NCBI GenBank assembly: GCA_044223515.1
Contig: JBGALV010000006.1
Location: 25,145-89,144, forward strand
Length of the DNA stretch: 64,000 bases
Origin: SHVZ01 sp044223515
Lineage (GTDB): Bacteria > Pseudomonadota > Alphaproteobacteria > SHVZ01
Direction: 5' to 3'
Both the position numbers and the translations under genes were made by a program. Below are positions 54,585-64,000 of the stretch, one piece after another. How positions within the stretch are numbered: position 1 is the first letter of the stretch; the number at the start of each line of letters is the position of its first letter. The notes beneath the pieces were generated by a model, which searched no databases, was not told the origin of the DNA, and was given only the letters and a program-made list of their open reading frames with translations.

Positions 54585-55379
54585 ATGCCTCGCGCCGCCT
54601 TGCTTGCTCTCCTCGTCCTCGCCTCGACCCCTGCCCTGGCCCAGGCCCCCGTCGTCGCCCCGCCCCAGCGCGACTGGCAGCTCACCCTCGGCGGCAGCGT
54701 CGGCTTCGTCCCCAAATACCAGGGCTCCAGCAACTACGAGGTCCGGGCGCTTCCCTATGTCGACGCTAATTATAAGGACGTGGTCTTCGTGCGCGGGCTC
54801 GCGGCCGGCGCCAACCTGGTGAACGTCAAGGGCCCGCGCCCCGGCGACGGGCTCCGGATGGGGCCGATCCTCCGCTACGGCTTCGGACGCGATGAGAGCG
54901 ACGACACCGCGCTGCGCGGCCTCGGCGACATCGACGACGCGATCGAGGCCGGCGGCTTCGTCGCCTACTCGGCCGGCCCGCTGCTTGCCGACCTGACCCT
55001 GGTGAAGGACGTGGCCGGCGGCCATGACGGCGTACTGGCGGATGCCGGCATCGCCTGGCGGGCGACCATCTCGCCGCGCCTGCGCGGCTCGGTCCGCGCC
55101 TCGACCACCTGGGCCAACGACACCTACATGAGCAACGTCTTCGGCATCTCGCCGGCGCAGTCGGCCCGGAGCGGCCTGCGCGTCCACGATGCCGGCGCCG
55201 GCATCAAGGATGTCGGCCTCGCCTTGAACCTCTCCTACGGCCTCACGGAGAACTGGTCGGTCTCCGGCCGCGTCGCCTATTCGAGGTTGCTCGGCGATGC
55301 CGCGGACTCGCCGATCGTCGCCGACCGGGGCGCGAAAAACCAGGTCGGCACCTTCCTCACCGTCGCCTACGGCTTCTGA
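54585..55379 (+). CDS. MipA/OmpV family outer-membrane protein
   Basis: 264 residues with a signal peptide (MPRAALLALLVLASTPALAQ). DWQLTLGGSVGFVPKYQGS followed by VRALPYVDANYKD and the closing FLTVAYGF match MipA/OmpV proteins, which form an outer-membrane barrel and serve as scaffolds for murein synthesis or as osmotic-stress porins. The C-terminal Phe is the usual barrel-assembly signal. An in-frame start 24 codons earlier is disregarded because it would precede the signal peptide. It converges with the frameshifted binding-protein gene. Confidence 0.85.
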   Translation: MPRAALLALLVLASTPALAQAPVVAPPQRDWQLTLGGSVGFVPKYQGSSNYEVRALPYVDANYKDVVFVRGLAAGANLVNVKGPRPGDGLRMGPILRYGFGRDESDDTALRGLGDIDDAIEAGGFVAYSAGPLLADLTLVKDVAGGHDGVLADAGIAWRATISPRLRGSVRASTTWANDTYMSNVFGISPAQSARSGLRVHDAGAGIKDVGLALNLSYGLTENWSVSGRVAYSRLLGDAADSPIVADRGAKNQVGTFLTVAYGF

Positions 55380-55387
55380 CGGCGCGG

Positions 55388-56441
55388 CTACTTCCGCTCC
55401 GACGACCAGGGGAAGTTGATGTAGCGCTCCCGCGTGTCGTAGCAGATGTTGCCGTACATCCTGAGATACGAGGCACGCCTGGCCGGGTCGGCATAGACCG
55501 CGCCCGGCTCGGCGACGTCCTTCTCGTACTGCGCGATGTTCTGGAGCGAGAGCGCCCTCGGCAGGATGTCCATCGCCTGCGGGATGCTCCTGCCCTGGAG
55601 CCAGTCGGCGGCGTGCTGGCCCATGGCATAGCCGAAGACGGACGAGGCGAGGCTGATGCTCGCCTTGTAGGGGCTGTTGCCCTTCTTGATCTCGTCGACC
55701 GCTTCCTTCTCGCCGTCGATGCCGCCGAGGAACTGGTCGGGCCCCGACGTCGATGCTCGGCTGCGCCAGCAGGATCGTCCGCATGGTCGCGAGCCCGCCT
55801 TCCTTGTTCACCGTCGTTGGCGAGATGTCGGCGACGATGACGACGCCCGGCATGTCCTTGAAGGTGTCGCGCATCGCGGTGAAGCGCGGCGCCAGGAACT
55901 GCAGGCTGTCGTGGGTCAGCAACACCACCTTCGCCTTGCCGGCGAGGCGCGAGCGGATATGCACGGCCGCCGCATCGGCCAGCACCTTGCCGGTGAGGTA
56001 CTGCGGCGCGTTGAGCAGCGAGACCGCCGGCGGCGGCACGACCGTGCCGACATAGGCGCCGGACCAGATCAACTGCTGGAGCGACGGCGCCAGCGACGGC
56101 GCATCGACCGGCGCCGCGACCACGGCGCCGACCTTCTCTTCCTTGAGCGCCGCGACCTGCGCGCGCATCCGGGCGGCGTCGTTCGAGGCGAGCTCCAGCT
56201 GATAGCCGAGCCCGCGATCCTTGGCGGCGGCGGCGAGCCCGCGGCCGACGCCCATCATGAACTCGCGCTCGTTGTCCTGGGCGAAGGCCAGCGTCTTCTC
56301 GAGCCCTGGCGGCGGCGAGCAGGACGCGGCGGCGGGATCGAAGGGCGGCAGCACGACCGGCGTGGTCAGGCCGGGCGGCCCGTCCTGCGCGAACGCGGGC
56401 GAGGCCAGAGCAAGAGCGAGCGCCAGGGATCCGAGCCGCAT
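55388..56441 (-). pseudogene. Sugar-type ABC substrate-binding protein broken by a one-base frameshift
   Basis: The first 230 codons encode a signal peptide (MRLGSLALALALASPAFA) and a periplasmic-binding type I domain: NEREFMMGVGRGLAAAAKDRG, VGAVVAAPVDAPSLAP, VVLLTHDSLQFLAP. At 55739-55745 (leftward GGGGCCC) the frame shifts by one base. Beyond it the next frame continues the family as GPDQFLGGIDGEKEAVDEIK and on to YINFPWSSERK with a stop at 55388. Removing one G from the run of four restores a single 350-residue protein. It is either a true frameshift or a sequencing error in a homopolymer. Without it the protein would be an ordinary sugar-binding protein, possibly feeding a signal to the kinase encoded five bases upstream. 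Confidence 0.75.
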
Positions 56442-56446
56442 CGTCC

Positions 56447-57787
56447 TCACTCCGCGGCGACCGCGAAGACCAGGCGCGCGGCGGTGCCTTGCGGCCGGCT
56501 CGGATGGTCGATGCGCGCATGCATGGCCGCCGCCATGGTCGAGACGATGCGCGTGCCGAGGCCGCTGCCTTTCGCCGGCGACGCCTCGCCGCGACCGACG
56601 CCGTCGTCCTCGACCACGAGCTCGCCGGTGCTGCCGTCGAGGCTCTTGAGGCGCACGCGGATCTCGCCGGGCCGATCGGGATAGGCGTACTTGAACGCGT
56701 TGGTGACCCATTCGGTCAGCACGACGCCCAGGCCCACCGACGCGTCGGTCTTGAGACGGATCGGCTCGATCTCGTGGCTGAGCGTGGCGGTGTGGCCTTC
56801 CGCGCGCAGCGTATGGGCGAGGTGGTCGAGAAGCTCGCGCAGGTATTCGTCGAGCGCGACCGAGCGCACGTCGCCCGAGCCGTAGAGGCTCTTGTGGATC
56901 TTGGCGATCGCGTAGATGCGCGCCTGCGTCTCGGCCAGCGCTTCCTTCGCCGCTTCGTCCTTCACCGAGTTGGACTGGAGCCGCACCAACGACGCGACCA
57001 GCTGGAGGCTGTTGGCGACGCGATGGTTGACCTCGGTGAGCAGCACCTCGGCGCGCTCGCGCGCGAGGTTCAGGTCGTGGGTCCGGCGCTCGACGCGCGC
57101 CTCCAGGCTTTCATTGGCGGCGGTCACCTCGTCGCGGGCCTGGGCGATCTCGCGCGCATAGCGGACGACGAGAAGGGTGACGCCGGCGACGACGATGACG
57201 ATCACCAGCGCGCCTGCGATCGAGATCGACCGCAGCAGGAGCGCGTTACGCTGCTGCTCGTTCGCACCGGCCGCCAGCCGCTCGTCGCTGGAAAGGATCA
57301 CGCCGTAGAGGAAGACGTTCGCCTCGTCCATCAGCGCCTTGCCGCGGTTGCTGCGGACCGCCGCCAGCGCCTTCGCTTCGTCGCCGGCGTTTTTCAGCGC
57401 GATGGTCCCGTCCATCTCGGCGATCTTGTCGTCGACCACCGTCGACAGCCGCTTGAGCATCGGCTGCGCCTGGGCGTCTTGGGCGAGCTGGTGGCTCAGG
57501 CTCTCGAGCTGCCGGCGCGCCTGGGCCTTGGCGGTGTCGAAGGGTGCGAGGTAGATCTCGTTGCCGGTGACGAGGAATCCCCGCTGGGCGCCCTCGGCGG
57601 TGCGGAGCGCATCGCGCAGCCCGATCGCCGCGTTCCGCGTGTCGCGAACGACCAGGGCGTCGGCGAAGAAGCTGTTGGCCCGTTCGCCCAGCCAAACGGT
57701 CATGCCGACGATGACGAAGAGGGCGAAAAAGCCGACGACCAGGAAGCCGGTGGCCGTCCTGACGACGAAACGGCTGGTTATCGGCAT
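56447..57787 (-). CDS. CHASE3 sensor histidine kinase of the HisKA_2/HWE type
   Basis: 446 residues. Helix 1 (about 8-30), a CHASE3 periplasmic domain (about 33-175, with TAEGAQRGFLVTGNEIYLAP), helix 2 (about 182-203), a coiled coil, HisKA_2 (LLTEVNHRVANSLQLVASLV, with the phosphorylated His in NHRV) and HATPase (LTEWVTNAFKYAYPD, GSGLGTRIV). It lacks a receiver and would signal to a separate regulator, often of the PhyR/general stress type in alphaproteobacteria. The binding-protein gene follows by five bases, suggesting a periplasmic ligand sensor for the CHASE3 domain. Start at 57787 gives helix 1 at the N-terminus. Confidence 0.85.
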   Translation of the reverse strand: MPITSRFVVRTATGFLVVGFFALFVIVGMTVWLGERANSFFADALVVRDTRNAAIGLRDALRTAEGAQRGFLVTGNEIYLAPFDTAKAQARRQLESLSHQLAQDAQAQPMLKRLSTVVDDKIAEMDGTIALKNAGDEAKALAAVRSNRGKALMDEANVFLYGVILSSDERLAAGANEQQRNALLLRSISIAGALVIVIVVAGVTLLVVRYAREIAQARDEVTAANESLEARVERRTHDLNLARERAEVLLTEVNHRVANSLQLVASLVRLQSNSVKDEAAKEALAETQARIYAIAKIHKSLYGSGDVRSVALDEYLRELLDHLAHTLRAEGHTATLSHEIEPIRLKTDASVGLGVVLTEWVTNAFKYAYPDRPGEIRVRLKSLDGSTGELVVEDDGVGRGEASPAKGSGLGTRIVSTMAAAMHARIDHPSRPQGTAARLVFAVAAE

Positions 57788-57976
57788 CGGCGCAAGCCCG
57801 TTCACCCGTCTCTGCCCGTAAGGCGGGCGGAACCTCAAACGCCGCTCCGAGCGGACTGGATGCGGGCGACCGAAAAGATACTGACCGGGCAGGGCACCGG
57901 CAATCCTGGCCGGGGGTCCGGAAACAGGCAGCGAGTCGCGGCGGTTCGCCGCTGGAAAGCCAGGGAGGGCTTAGGC

Positions 57977-58954
57977 ATGATGCGCCGCTCCCCATCCGAC
58001 CCGAGGCTTCCCGTGACCGCTGCCCAGACCCTCGCTTCCCAGGCCAAGGCCCAGCCCTTCGAGGGCGTGATGGCGCCGGTCGTGACCCCGTTCCGCGCCG
58101 ACCTCTCGGTCGACGTCGAGAAGTACATCGCGCACAACAAGTGGCTGCTGTCGCAGAAATGCGATGCGCTGGCGGTCTTCGGCACCAACTCGGAAGCGAA
58201 CTCGATGAGCGTTTCCGAGCGCAACGACCTGCTCGACCGGCTGGTCGAGGCGGGCATCCCGGGATCCAAGATGATGCCGGGCACCGGCGGCTGCGCCCTT
58301 CCCGACGCGGTGGCGGCGACGAAACACGCCGTGGCGCGCGGCTGCGGCGGCGTGCTGATGCTCCCGCCCTTCTATTACAAGGGCGTCAGCGACGACGGTC
58401 TCTATGCGTTCTTCTCGGAAGTGGTGCAGCGCGTCGGCTCGAAGGCGCTGAAGCTCTACCTCTATCACATCCCGCCGGTGGCCCAGGTCGGCATCTCGCT
58501 CGGGCTGATCGAGCGTCTGATCAAGTCGTATCCGGATACCGTCGTCGGCATCAAGGACTCCTCCGGCGACGCAGCCAACCTGAAGTCGATCCTCGATGCC
58601 TTCCCGGGCTTCGGCACCTTCGCGGGATCGGAGGCGGGCCTGCTTGCCTGCCTTCGCGGCGGCGGCGTCGGCTGCATCACCGCCACCGGCAACATCGCGC
58701 CGTCTCAGATCCGCCGCGTGTTCGAGACCTGGCGCACGGCGGAGGCCGACGGGATCCAGGAGAAGGTCACGGCCTTCCGCAACACGATGCAGAAGTACCC
58801 GATGATCCCGGCGCTCAAGGCCGTGATCGGCCACTTCCGCAAGGATCCGAGCTGGGGACAGGTGCGCCCGCCGCTGGTGACGATGGGCGATGAGATGAAG
58901 GCGAAGCTGGTCGCCGACATCGGGACCCACGGCTTCACCATGCCCGGTCTTTAA
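57977..58954 (+). CDS. Dihydrodipicolinate synthase/N-acetylneuraminate lyase family protein
   Basis: 325 residues. The N-terminal tail of about 25 residues is followed by a DapA-type barrel: GVMAPVVTPFRADLSVD, LAVFGTNSEANSMS (the G-T-x-x-E motif), YLYHIPP with the Tyr, and VGIKDSSGD with the Schiff-base Lys. The second GTNSE in place of GTTGE and the extended N-terminus suggest a lyase or hydratase-aldolase of the family rather than DapA itself. GGGAGGG is 9 bases before the ATG at 57977. The pathway is not shown by the neighbours. Confidence 0.85.
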   Translation: MMRRSPSDPRLPVTAAQTLASQAKAQPFEGVMAPVVTPFRADLSVDVEKYIAHNKWLLSQKCDALAVFGTNSEANSMSVSERNDLLDRLVEAGIPGSKMMPGTGGCALPDAVAATKHAVARGCGGVLMLPPFYYKGVSDDGLYAFFSEVVQRVGSKALKLYLYHIPPVAQVGISLGLIERLIKSYPDTVVGIKDSSGDAANLKSILDAFPGFGTFAGSEAGLLACLRGGGVGCITATGNIAPSQIRRVFETWRTAEADGIQEKVTAFRNTMQKYPMIPALKAVIGHFRKDPSWGQVRPPLVTMGDEMKAKLVADIGTHGFTMPGL

Positions 58955-58966
58955 GCGAAAAGGCCT

Positions 58967-59422
58967 TTGAGACCGGCGCTTCTCTTCGCTCTCCTCATAT
59001 CCGGCTGCACCGCGCCGACGCTGACCCAGCTTCGGCCGGCGCTGCTCGACCAGGGCGACTTCCTCGGCACGCTTGCCCGCGAGGAGCGCCGGCACGCGAT
59101 CTTCCTCGGCCGTCACGGCGCGGCGATCGCGGAAGCCGAGCGCTTCGCGCAGAAGGCCGAGATGGCGCGGACCGGCCGCCTGCCCGAGCCCGAGCCGGCG
59201 GAAGGACCGGCGATGGCCGAGACCCGCGCGCGCCTGCTGGCCCTGCTGGCGACGCCGGTGAAAGAGAAGTGCCCGGTCTTCGCCGCCCTCGCCTTCGCGC
59301 GCTACGACGCCTGGGCCGAGCGCCAGCGCACCTGGCCCAACGGCGAGGAGGCAGAGGGCTTTCGCCGCGACGTCGAGGAGAACCTCGCGTCCCTCCAGGG
59401 GCCCTGCAGCCGGAGCGGCTGA
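58967..59422 (+). CDS. Small lipoprotein of unknown function
   Basis: 151 residues from a TTG start. PALLFALLISGC is a lipoprotein signal with Cys at residue 15, so the protein should be lipid-anchored. The rest is helical and charged, with RRHAIFLGRHGAAIAEAERF and two further cysteines (KCPVF, GPCS). No family is recognised. It follows the DapA-family gene by 12 bases and is probably co-transcribed with it. Confidence 0.6.
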   Translation: MRPALLFALLISGCTAPTLTQLRPALLDQGDFLGTLAREERRHAIFLGRHGAAIAEAERFAQKAEMARTGRLPEPEPAEGPAMAETRARLLALLATPVKEKCPVFAALAFARYDAWAERQRTWPNGEEAEGFRRDVEENLASLQGPCSRSG

Positions 59423-59556
59423 CTACCCCGACACCGCTGAAGTGTCTGGGAAATCCGGATTACACAATATTTCCTGGAGAACGCCCGGAGATACCGCTGC
59501 GGGGTCCCGTGAATCGTGGAAAATGTCACGGCTTTAACTGTAGCGCGCGCCGTAGC

Positions 59557-59584
59557 TGGACAACTGGTGGCCGGTCTCTAAAAT
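59557..59584 (+). promoter_or_regulatory. Possible apaG promoter
   Basis: TGGACA, a 16-base spacer and TAAAAT (59579-59584) resemble a sigma-70 promoter 55 bases before the ATG of apaG. It lies in a 216-base gap that is locally AT-rich around 59455-59550 and holds no other feature I can support. Confidence 0.35.
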
Positions 59585-59638
59585 CCCAGCCATCCCCATT
59601 CCCGAACCGGCCCATTGGCCGAGCAAGGCTTGTCACCC

Positions 59639-60250
59639 ATGCCGCCGAGAGCTTCCCGTCCGACCAAGCGCCCTTCCGACGTCGTCGAGGGCCAGGACGC
59701 CCCGGCGGCAGAGCCGATCGCCGAAGCCGCCCCCGTCGCCGAGGCCCCGGTCGCCAAGGCTCAGGTCGCGAAGGCGACCGCGCCGGCCGCCGACCGGAAG
59801 CCGATGGAAACCGAGCTCCGCCGCGCCCGCCGCACCTCGGCCAAGGACGACAAGAAGCCTTACGTCGCCGAGACCAAGGCGATCAAGGTCTCGGTCAAGC
59901 CGACCTTCCTCGAAGACCAGTCCTCGCCCAGCGACGACCACTACGTCTGGGCCTATCACGTGCGGATCGAGAACGGCGGCGAGAAGACCGTCCAGCTCCT
60001 GAACCGCCACTGGAAGATCACCGATGCGCGCGGCCGGCTGCAGGAAGTCCGCGGCCGCGGCGTCGTCGGCGAGCAGCCGGTGCTGAAGCCGGGCCAGACC
60101 TTCGAGTACACCTCGGGCGTGCCGCTCTCGACCCCGTCGGGGATCATGTTCGGCACCTACGAGATGGACGACGGCGGCGGCGAGACCTTCCAGGTCACCG
60201 TGCCCGCCTTCTCGCTCGACAGCCCGCACCAGGCGCGCCAGCTCCACTAG
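59639..60250 (+). CDS. apaG: ApaG-domain protein with an N-terminal Ala/Pro/Lys extension
   Basis: 203 residues. The C-terminal 125 (YVAETKAIKVSVKPTFLEDQ, GEKTVQLLNRHWKITD, GRGVVGEQPVLKPGQTFEYT, FQVTVPAFSLDSP) are a complete ApaG/DUF525 domain, a fibronectin-III-like fold that may bind pyrophosphate-type ligands; its cellular role is unclear. The extra 75 N-terminal residues are low in complexity (repeated AEAAPVAEAPVAKAQVAKA) and probably unstructured. ATG at 59639 is taken as start; an in-frame TTG lies 8 codons upstream. A terminator follows at 60305-60337. Confidence 0.85.
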   Translation: MPPRASRPTKRPSDVVEGQDAPAAEPIAEAAPVAEAPVAKAQVAKATAPAADRKPMETELRRARRTSAKDDKKPYVAETKAIKVSVKPTFLEDQSSPSDDHYVWAYHVRIENGGEKTVQLLNRHWKITDARGRLQEVRGRGVVGEQPVLKPGQTFEYTSGVPLSTPSGIMFGTYEMDDGGGETFQVTVPAFSLDSPHQARQLH

Positions 60251-60304
60251 CGTGCGGCATGGCGCCTGCTGGCGCCCGACCCTTCGTTTTTGCTAAGTAG
60301 CGAG

Positions 60305-60337
60305 CCGCCCGCGTGATCAGCGCGGGCGGTATCGTTT
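60305..60337 (+). terminator. Intrinsic terminator after apaG
   Basis: CCGCCCGCG (60305-60313) pairs perfectly with CGCGGGCGG (60321-60329) around TGATCAG, followed by TATCGTTT. It separates apaG from argE. Confidence 0.7.
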
Positions 60338-60350
60338 AGAGCCGGAGCAA

Positions 60351-61511
60351 ATGCCCATGTCCGCGATCGCGATGGTCGAGCGGCTGATCGCCTTCGACAC
60401 CACCTCGGCGCTGTCCAATCTCGCGCTGATCGACGACGTCCGCGCCTATCTCAAGGGCTACGGCATCGAGAGCCGGCTCACCTTCAACGCCGAGAAGACC
60501 AAGGCGAACCTCTACGCGACGATCGGGCCCAAGGGTGCCGGCGGCGTCGTGCTGTCGGGCCACACCGACGTGGTGCCGGTCGCCGGCCAGAAGTGGACTT
60601 CCGATCCGTTCAAGGTCCGGCGCGAAGGCAACCGCCTCTTCGCGCGCGGCACCTCGGACATGAAGAGCTTCATCGCGGTGGCGCTCCATCTCGTGCCCGA
60701 GCTCGTGAAGAAGAACCTGAAGACGCCGATCCACTTCGCCTTCTCCTACGACGAGGAGGTCGGCTGTCACGGCGCCCGCACCCTGATCAAGGACATCGTC
60801 GACAACCTGCCGCGGCCGCGCGTGGTCATCGTCGGCGAGCCGACGATGATGAAGCTGATCAACCAGCACAAGGGCGCGGGCTCGTGGAGCGTGCACGTGC
60901 ACGGCCTCGAAGGCCATTCGAGCGGACCCGAGCGCGGCGTGAACGCTAACTTCTACGCGGTGCGGCTCATCTCGGAGATCCTCCGCATCCAGGACGATCT
61001 GATCGCCAAGGCCGATCCGAAGAACGGCTTCCAGCCGCCGTACCCCACCTTCAACATCGGCATGCTGAAGGGCGGCACCGCCGGCAACATCATCCCGAAC
61101 CACTGCGAGTTCCTGCTGGAGCTGCGCGTGCTGCCGGGCCAGACCACCGACCCGATCATCGAGCGCATCAAGGCCTTCGCCGCCAACAAGCTGGTGCCGG
61201 AGATGAAGAAGGTCTTCGCCGGCGCCGACATCCACATCCACAAGAACGGCGAGATCCCGCCGCTGTCGCCATGGCCTGACTCGCCGGCCGAGGAGCTGAT
61301 CCGGCTGCTGACGGGCCTGAACGAGGCGGGCGCGGTCCCCTACGGCACCGAGGCCGGCCTCTTCCAGGAAGGCGGCATGCCGACGGTGATCTTCGGCCCC
61401 GGCGACATCGCCCAGGCGCACCAGGCCGACGAGTTCATCGACGTCTCCCAGATCGAGGCCTGCGAGGTCTTCATGCGCAAGCTGTTCGACTGGGCAGAGA
61501 AGAACGGCTGA
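60351..61511 (+). CDS. argE: Acetylornithine deacetylase
   Basis: 386 residues, the size of ArgE in the M20 family. Metal ligands and the catalytic base can be placed: SGHTDVVPVAGQKW, GTSDMKSF, SYDEEVGCHGA, VVIVGEPT and GPGDIAQAHQADEF. The lid-domain histidine is in HSSGPERGVNANF. It removes acetate from N-acetylornithine to give ornithine in arginine synthesis, though succinyl-diaminopimelate or related substrates cannot be excluded. GGAG precedes the ATG at 60351. The stop overlaps a start-less frame described next. Confidence 0.85.
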   Translation: MPMSAIAMVERLIAFDTTSALSNLALIDDVRAYLKGYGIESRLTFNAEKTKANLYATIGPKGAGGVVLSGHTDVVPVAGQKWTSDPFKVRREGNRLFARGTSDMKSFIAVALHLVPELVKKNLKTPIHFAFSYDEEVGCHGARTLIKDIVDNLPRPRVVIVGEPTMMKLINQHKGAGSWSVHVHGLEGHSSGPERGVNANFYAVRLISEILRIQDDLIAKADPKNGFQPPYPTFNIGMLKGGTAGNIIPNHCEFLLELRVLPGQTTDPIIERIKAFAANKLVPEMKKVFAGADIHIHKNGEIPPLSPWPDSPAEELIRLLTGLNEAGAVPYGTEAGLFQEGGMPTVIFGPGDIAQAHQADEFIDVSQIEACEVFMRKLFDWAEKNG

Positions 61512-61716
61512 ACCCGGCGGCAAGGACGCGGCGCCGGCGCCGGCCGTCTACGAGACGCCCAAGTCCCGGTTCGCCGGCCACCCCGACATCCCGGAGGGCT
61601 TCGACCCGGCCTTCTATCTGGACGCCCATCCCGATCTGGTGGCCGCCGGGGTCGATCCCTTCCAGCACTACGTGCTGTTCGGCAAGGCCGAAGGCCGGCC
61701 CTACAGGGCCGGGTAG
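61510..61716 (+). pseudogene. Start-less remnant with a glycosyltransferase-associated repeat
   Basis: In the +1 frame relative to argE, from the argE stop onward, an open stretch with GC-rich third positions encodes an Ala/Pro linker and then GFDPAFYLDAHPDLVAAGVD followed by FQHYVLFGKAEGRPYRAG and a stop. This resembles the 'D-P-x-x-Y-L-x-x-H-P-D-V-A-A-A-G-x-x-P-x-x-H-Y' units attached to many alphaproteobacterial glycosyltransferases and surface proteins. No ATG, GTG or TTG opens the frame before the motif, so it is a decayed gene end, a +1 frameshift extension of ArgE or a relic of a lost gene. Confidence 0.5.
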
Positions 61717-61962
61717 CCGCGGCCAACGGCCGCGCCGCCGGCCGGCGACCCGCGAAGACCGGCCGCCAGGGCCCGGGCCCTGCAAAAACCCCGCCGAACC
61801 GCGCTCTGACGCCGTTGCAGGTGCGGGGCCTGCCCACTATATAGCCCTTGAAAGTAAGGTGTCTTTCCGGCCGGAAAGCCACCCCCAACTCGAAGCAGTG
61901 GGAGCCGGAGCGGTTGCCTTAGGGGACCGCCGAAGGGCTCGCCCGGAAGAAGGATTGAGAGC
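61717..61962. other. dnaK upstream region
   Basis: The 61512-61962 gap between argE and dnaK holds the remnant described above, a G/C-rich palindrome (CAGGGCCCGGGCCCTG, 61767-61782) with no terminator features, and the dnaK promoter and leader. I see no other gene in it. Confidence 0.5.
61815..61843 (+). promoter_or_regulatory. Probable dnaK promoter
   Basis: TTGCAG (61815-61820), a 17-base spacer and TATATA (61838-61843) give a sigma-70-like promoter. The same stretch, read as GTTG-N19-CTATATAG, also approaches the alphaproteobacterial RpoH pattern (CTTG-N17/18-CYTATNT), so heat-shock control is possible. The leader would be about 110 bases. Confidence 0.5.
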
Positions 61963-63906
<1,944 letters not shown>

Positions 63907-63920
63907 TCATCGAAACCAGC

Positions 63921-63985
63921 GGGGGCCGAGAGTCAGAGGGGAATGCAGCGATGCGCTTCACTGACACTCGGCCCCCTTCGCTTTT
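63921..63985 (+). terminator. Terminator after dnaK
   Basis: GGGGGCCGAG plus GTCAG (63921-63936) pairs with CTGAC and CTCGGCCCCC (63961-63976) with one A-A mismatch, closing a 24-base loop, followed by TTCGCTTTT. It would limit reading into a downstream dnaJ. Confidence 0.8.
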
Positions 63986-64000
63986 CTGAGCTCTAGCCTC

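Noticed and set aside
59423..59638. Possible structured RNA between the lipoprotein and apaG genes
   Set aside because: A short hairpin near 59427-59451 and an AT-rich patch are visible, but nothing matches a tRNA, tmRNA or known riboswitch.
61767..61782. Palindrome CAGGGCCCGGGCCCTG as a terminator of argE
   Set aside because: It has no loop and no U-tract on either strand.
61340..61888. Leftward open frame across the argE end and remnant
   Set aside because: Arg/Pro/Gly-rich shadow translation; the rightward frame contains the recognisable repeat motif.

Overview
This is a GC-rich, densely packed chromosomal segment, most likely from an alphaproteobacterium of the Hyphomicrobiales (Rhizobiales) or Reyranella-like kind. 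The evidence is a fused TrpE-TrpG anthranilate synthase preceded by a rhizobial-type trpL leader peptide with three Trp codons, HWE/HisKA_2 and multi-PAS hybrid kinases, a PAS_5 family protein, FixK/FNR-like and Fur-like palindromes, and several small families common in this class (DUF1488, DUF2231, DUF4399, a 25-residue membrane peptide). I cannot name a genus from sequence alone. No rRNA, CRISPR array, phage or classical insertion sequence is visible. One tRNA (Gly, anticodon CCC) is present.

Layout. 1-5.9 kb: a partial DUF4399 gene; a leftward pair of a methionine-synthase-like gene and an MlrC/M81 peptidase, ended by a strong terminator; a rightward universal stress gene; and a leftward overlapping trio (ThpR phosphodiesterase, class III sirtuin, uracil-DNA glycosylase family). 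6-14.2 kb: a 2366-residue hybrid kinase with 13 PAS domains, a phosphorelay output end, a stand-alone receiver and an HPP membrane protein. 14.2-19.4 kb: trpEG with its attenuator, then two paralogous exported alpha/beta hydrolases on either side of an exported MORN-repeat protein. 19.5-27.5 kb: a Dpp-type substrate-binding protein with two permeases but no ATPase, a DUF2817 peptidase, a VOC protein, and a DevBCA/MacAB-like adaptor-permease-ATPase operon behind a FixK-like box. 27.5-31.2 kb: an exported deaminase, an exported hydrolase, an isochorismatase-fold hydrolase, a VOC protein and a HAD phosphatase.

31.3-38.5 kb: a Cache-type hybrid kinase, a PAS_5 protein and a convergent receiver, then a 1200-residue fused ABC exporter behind a perfect 19-bp Fur-like palindrome. 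38.6-43.6 kb: small and membrane proteins, and a fusion of isoaspartyl methyltransferase with an erythromycin-esterase-like domain behind a perfect FixK/FNR box. 43.6-51.2 kb: tRNA-Gly; a TonB receptor, YfiR and hybrid kinase operon; small envelope proteins; and two tandem pentapeptide-repeat proteins. 51.3-64 kb: an orphan peptide-binding protein; a DUF559 nuclease gene bracketed by about 60-bp inverted repeats; a MipA/OmpV porin-like protein; a frameshifted sugar-binding protein next to a CHASE3 kinase; a DapA-family lyase; ApaG; ArgE; a start-less gene remnant; and dnaK with its terminator.

Themes. Signal transduction is heavily represented: four histidine kinases, two single-domain receivers and a PAS protein. 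Many products are exported, and several sites suggest control by oxygen, iron and tryptophan. The candidates most worth following are the inverted-repeat DUF559 unit, the Fur-like site in front of the fused ABC exporter, the FixK-like site in front of the methyltransferase-esterase fusion, the tripled two-PAS module in the giant kinase, and a terminator placed just in front of the DUF2231 start codon.
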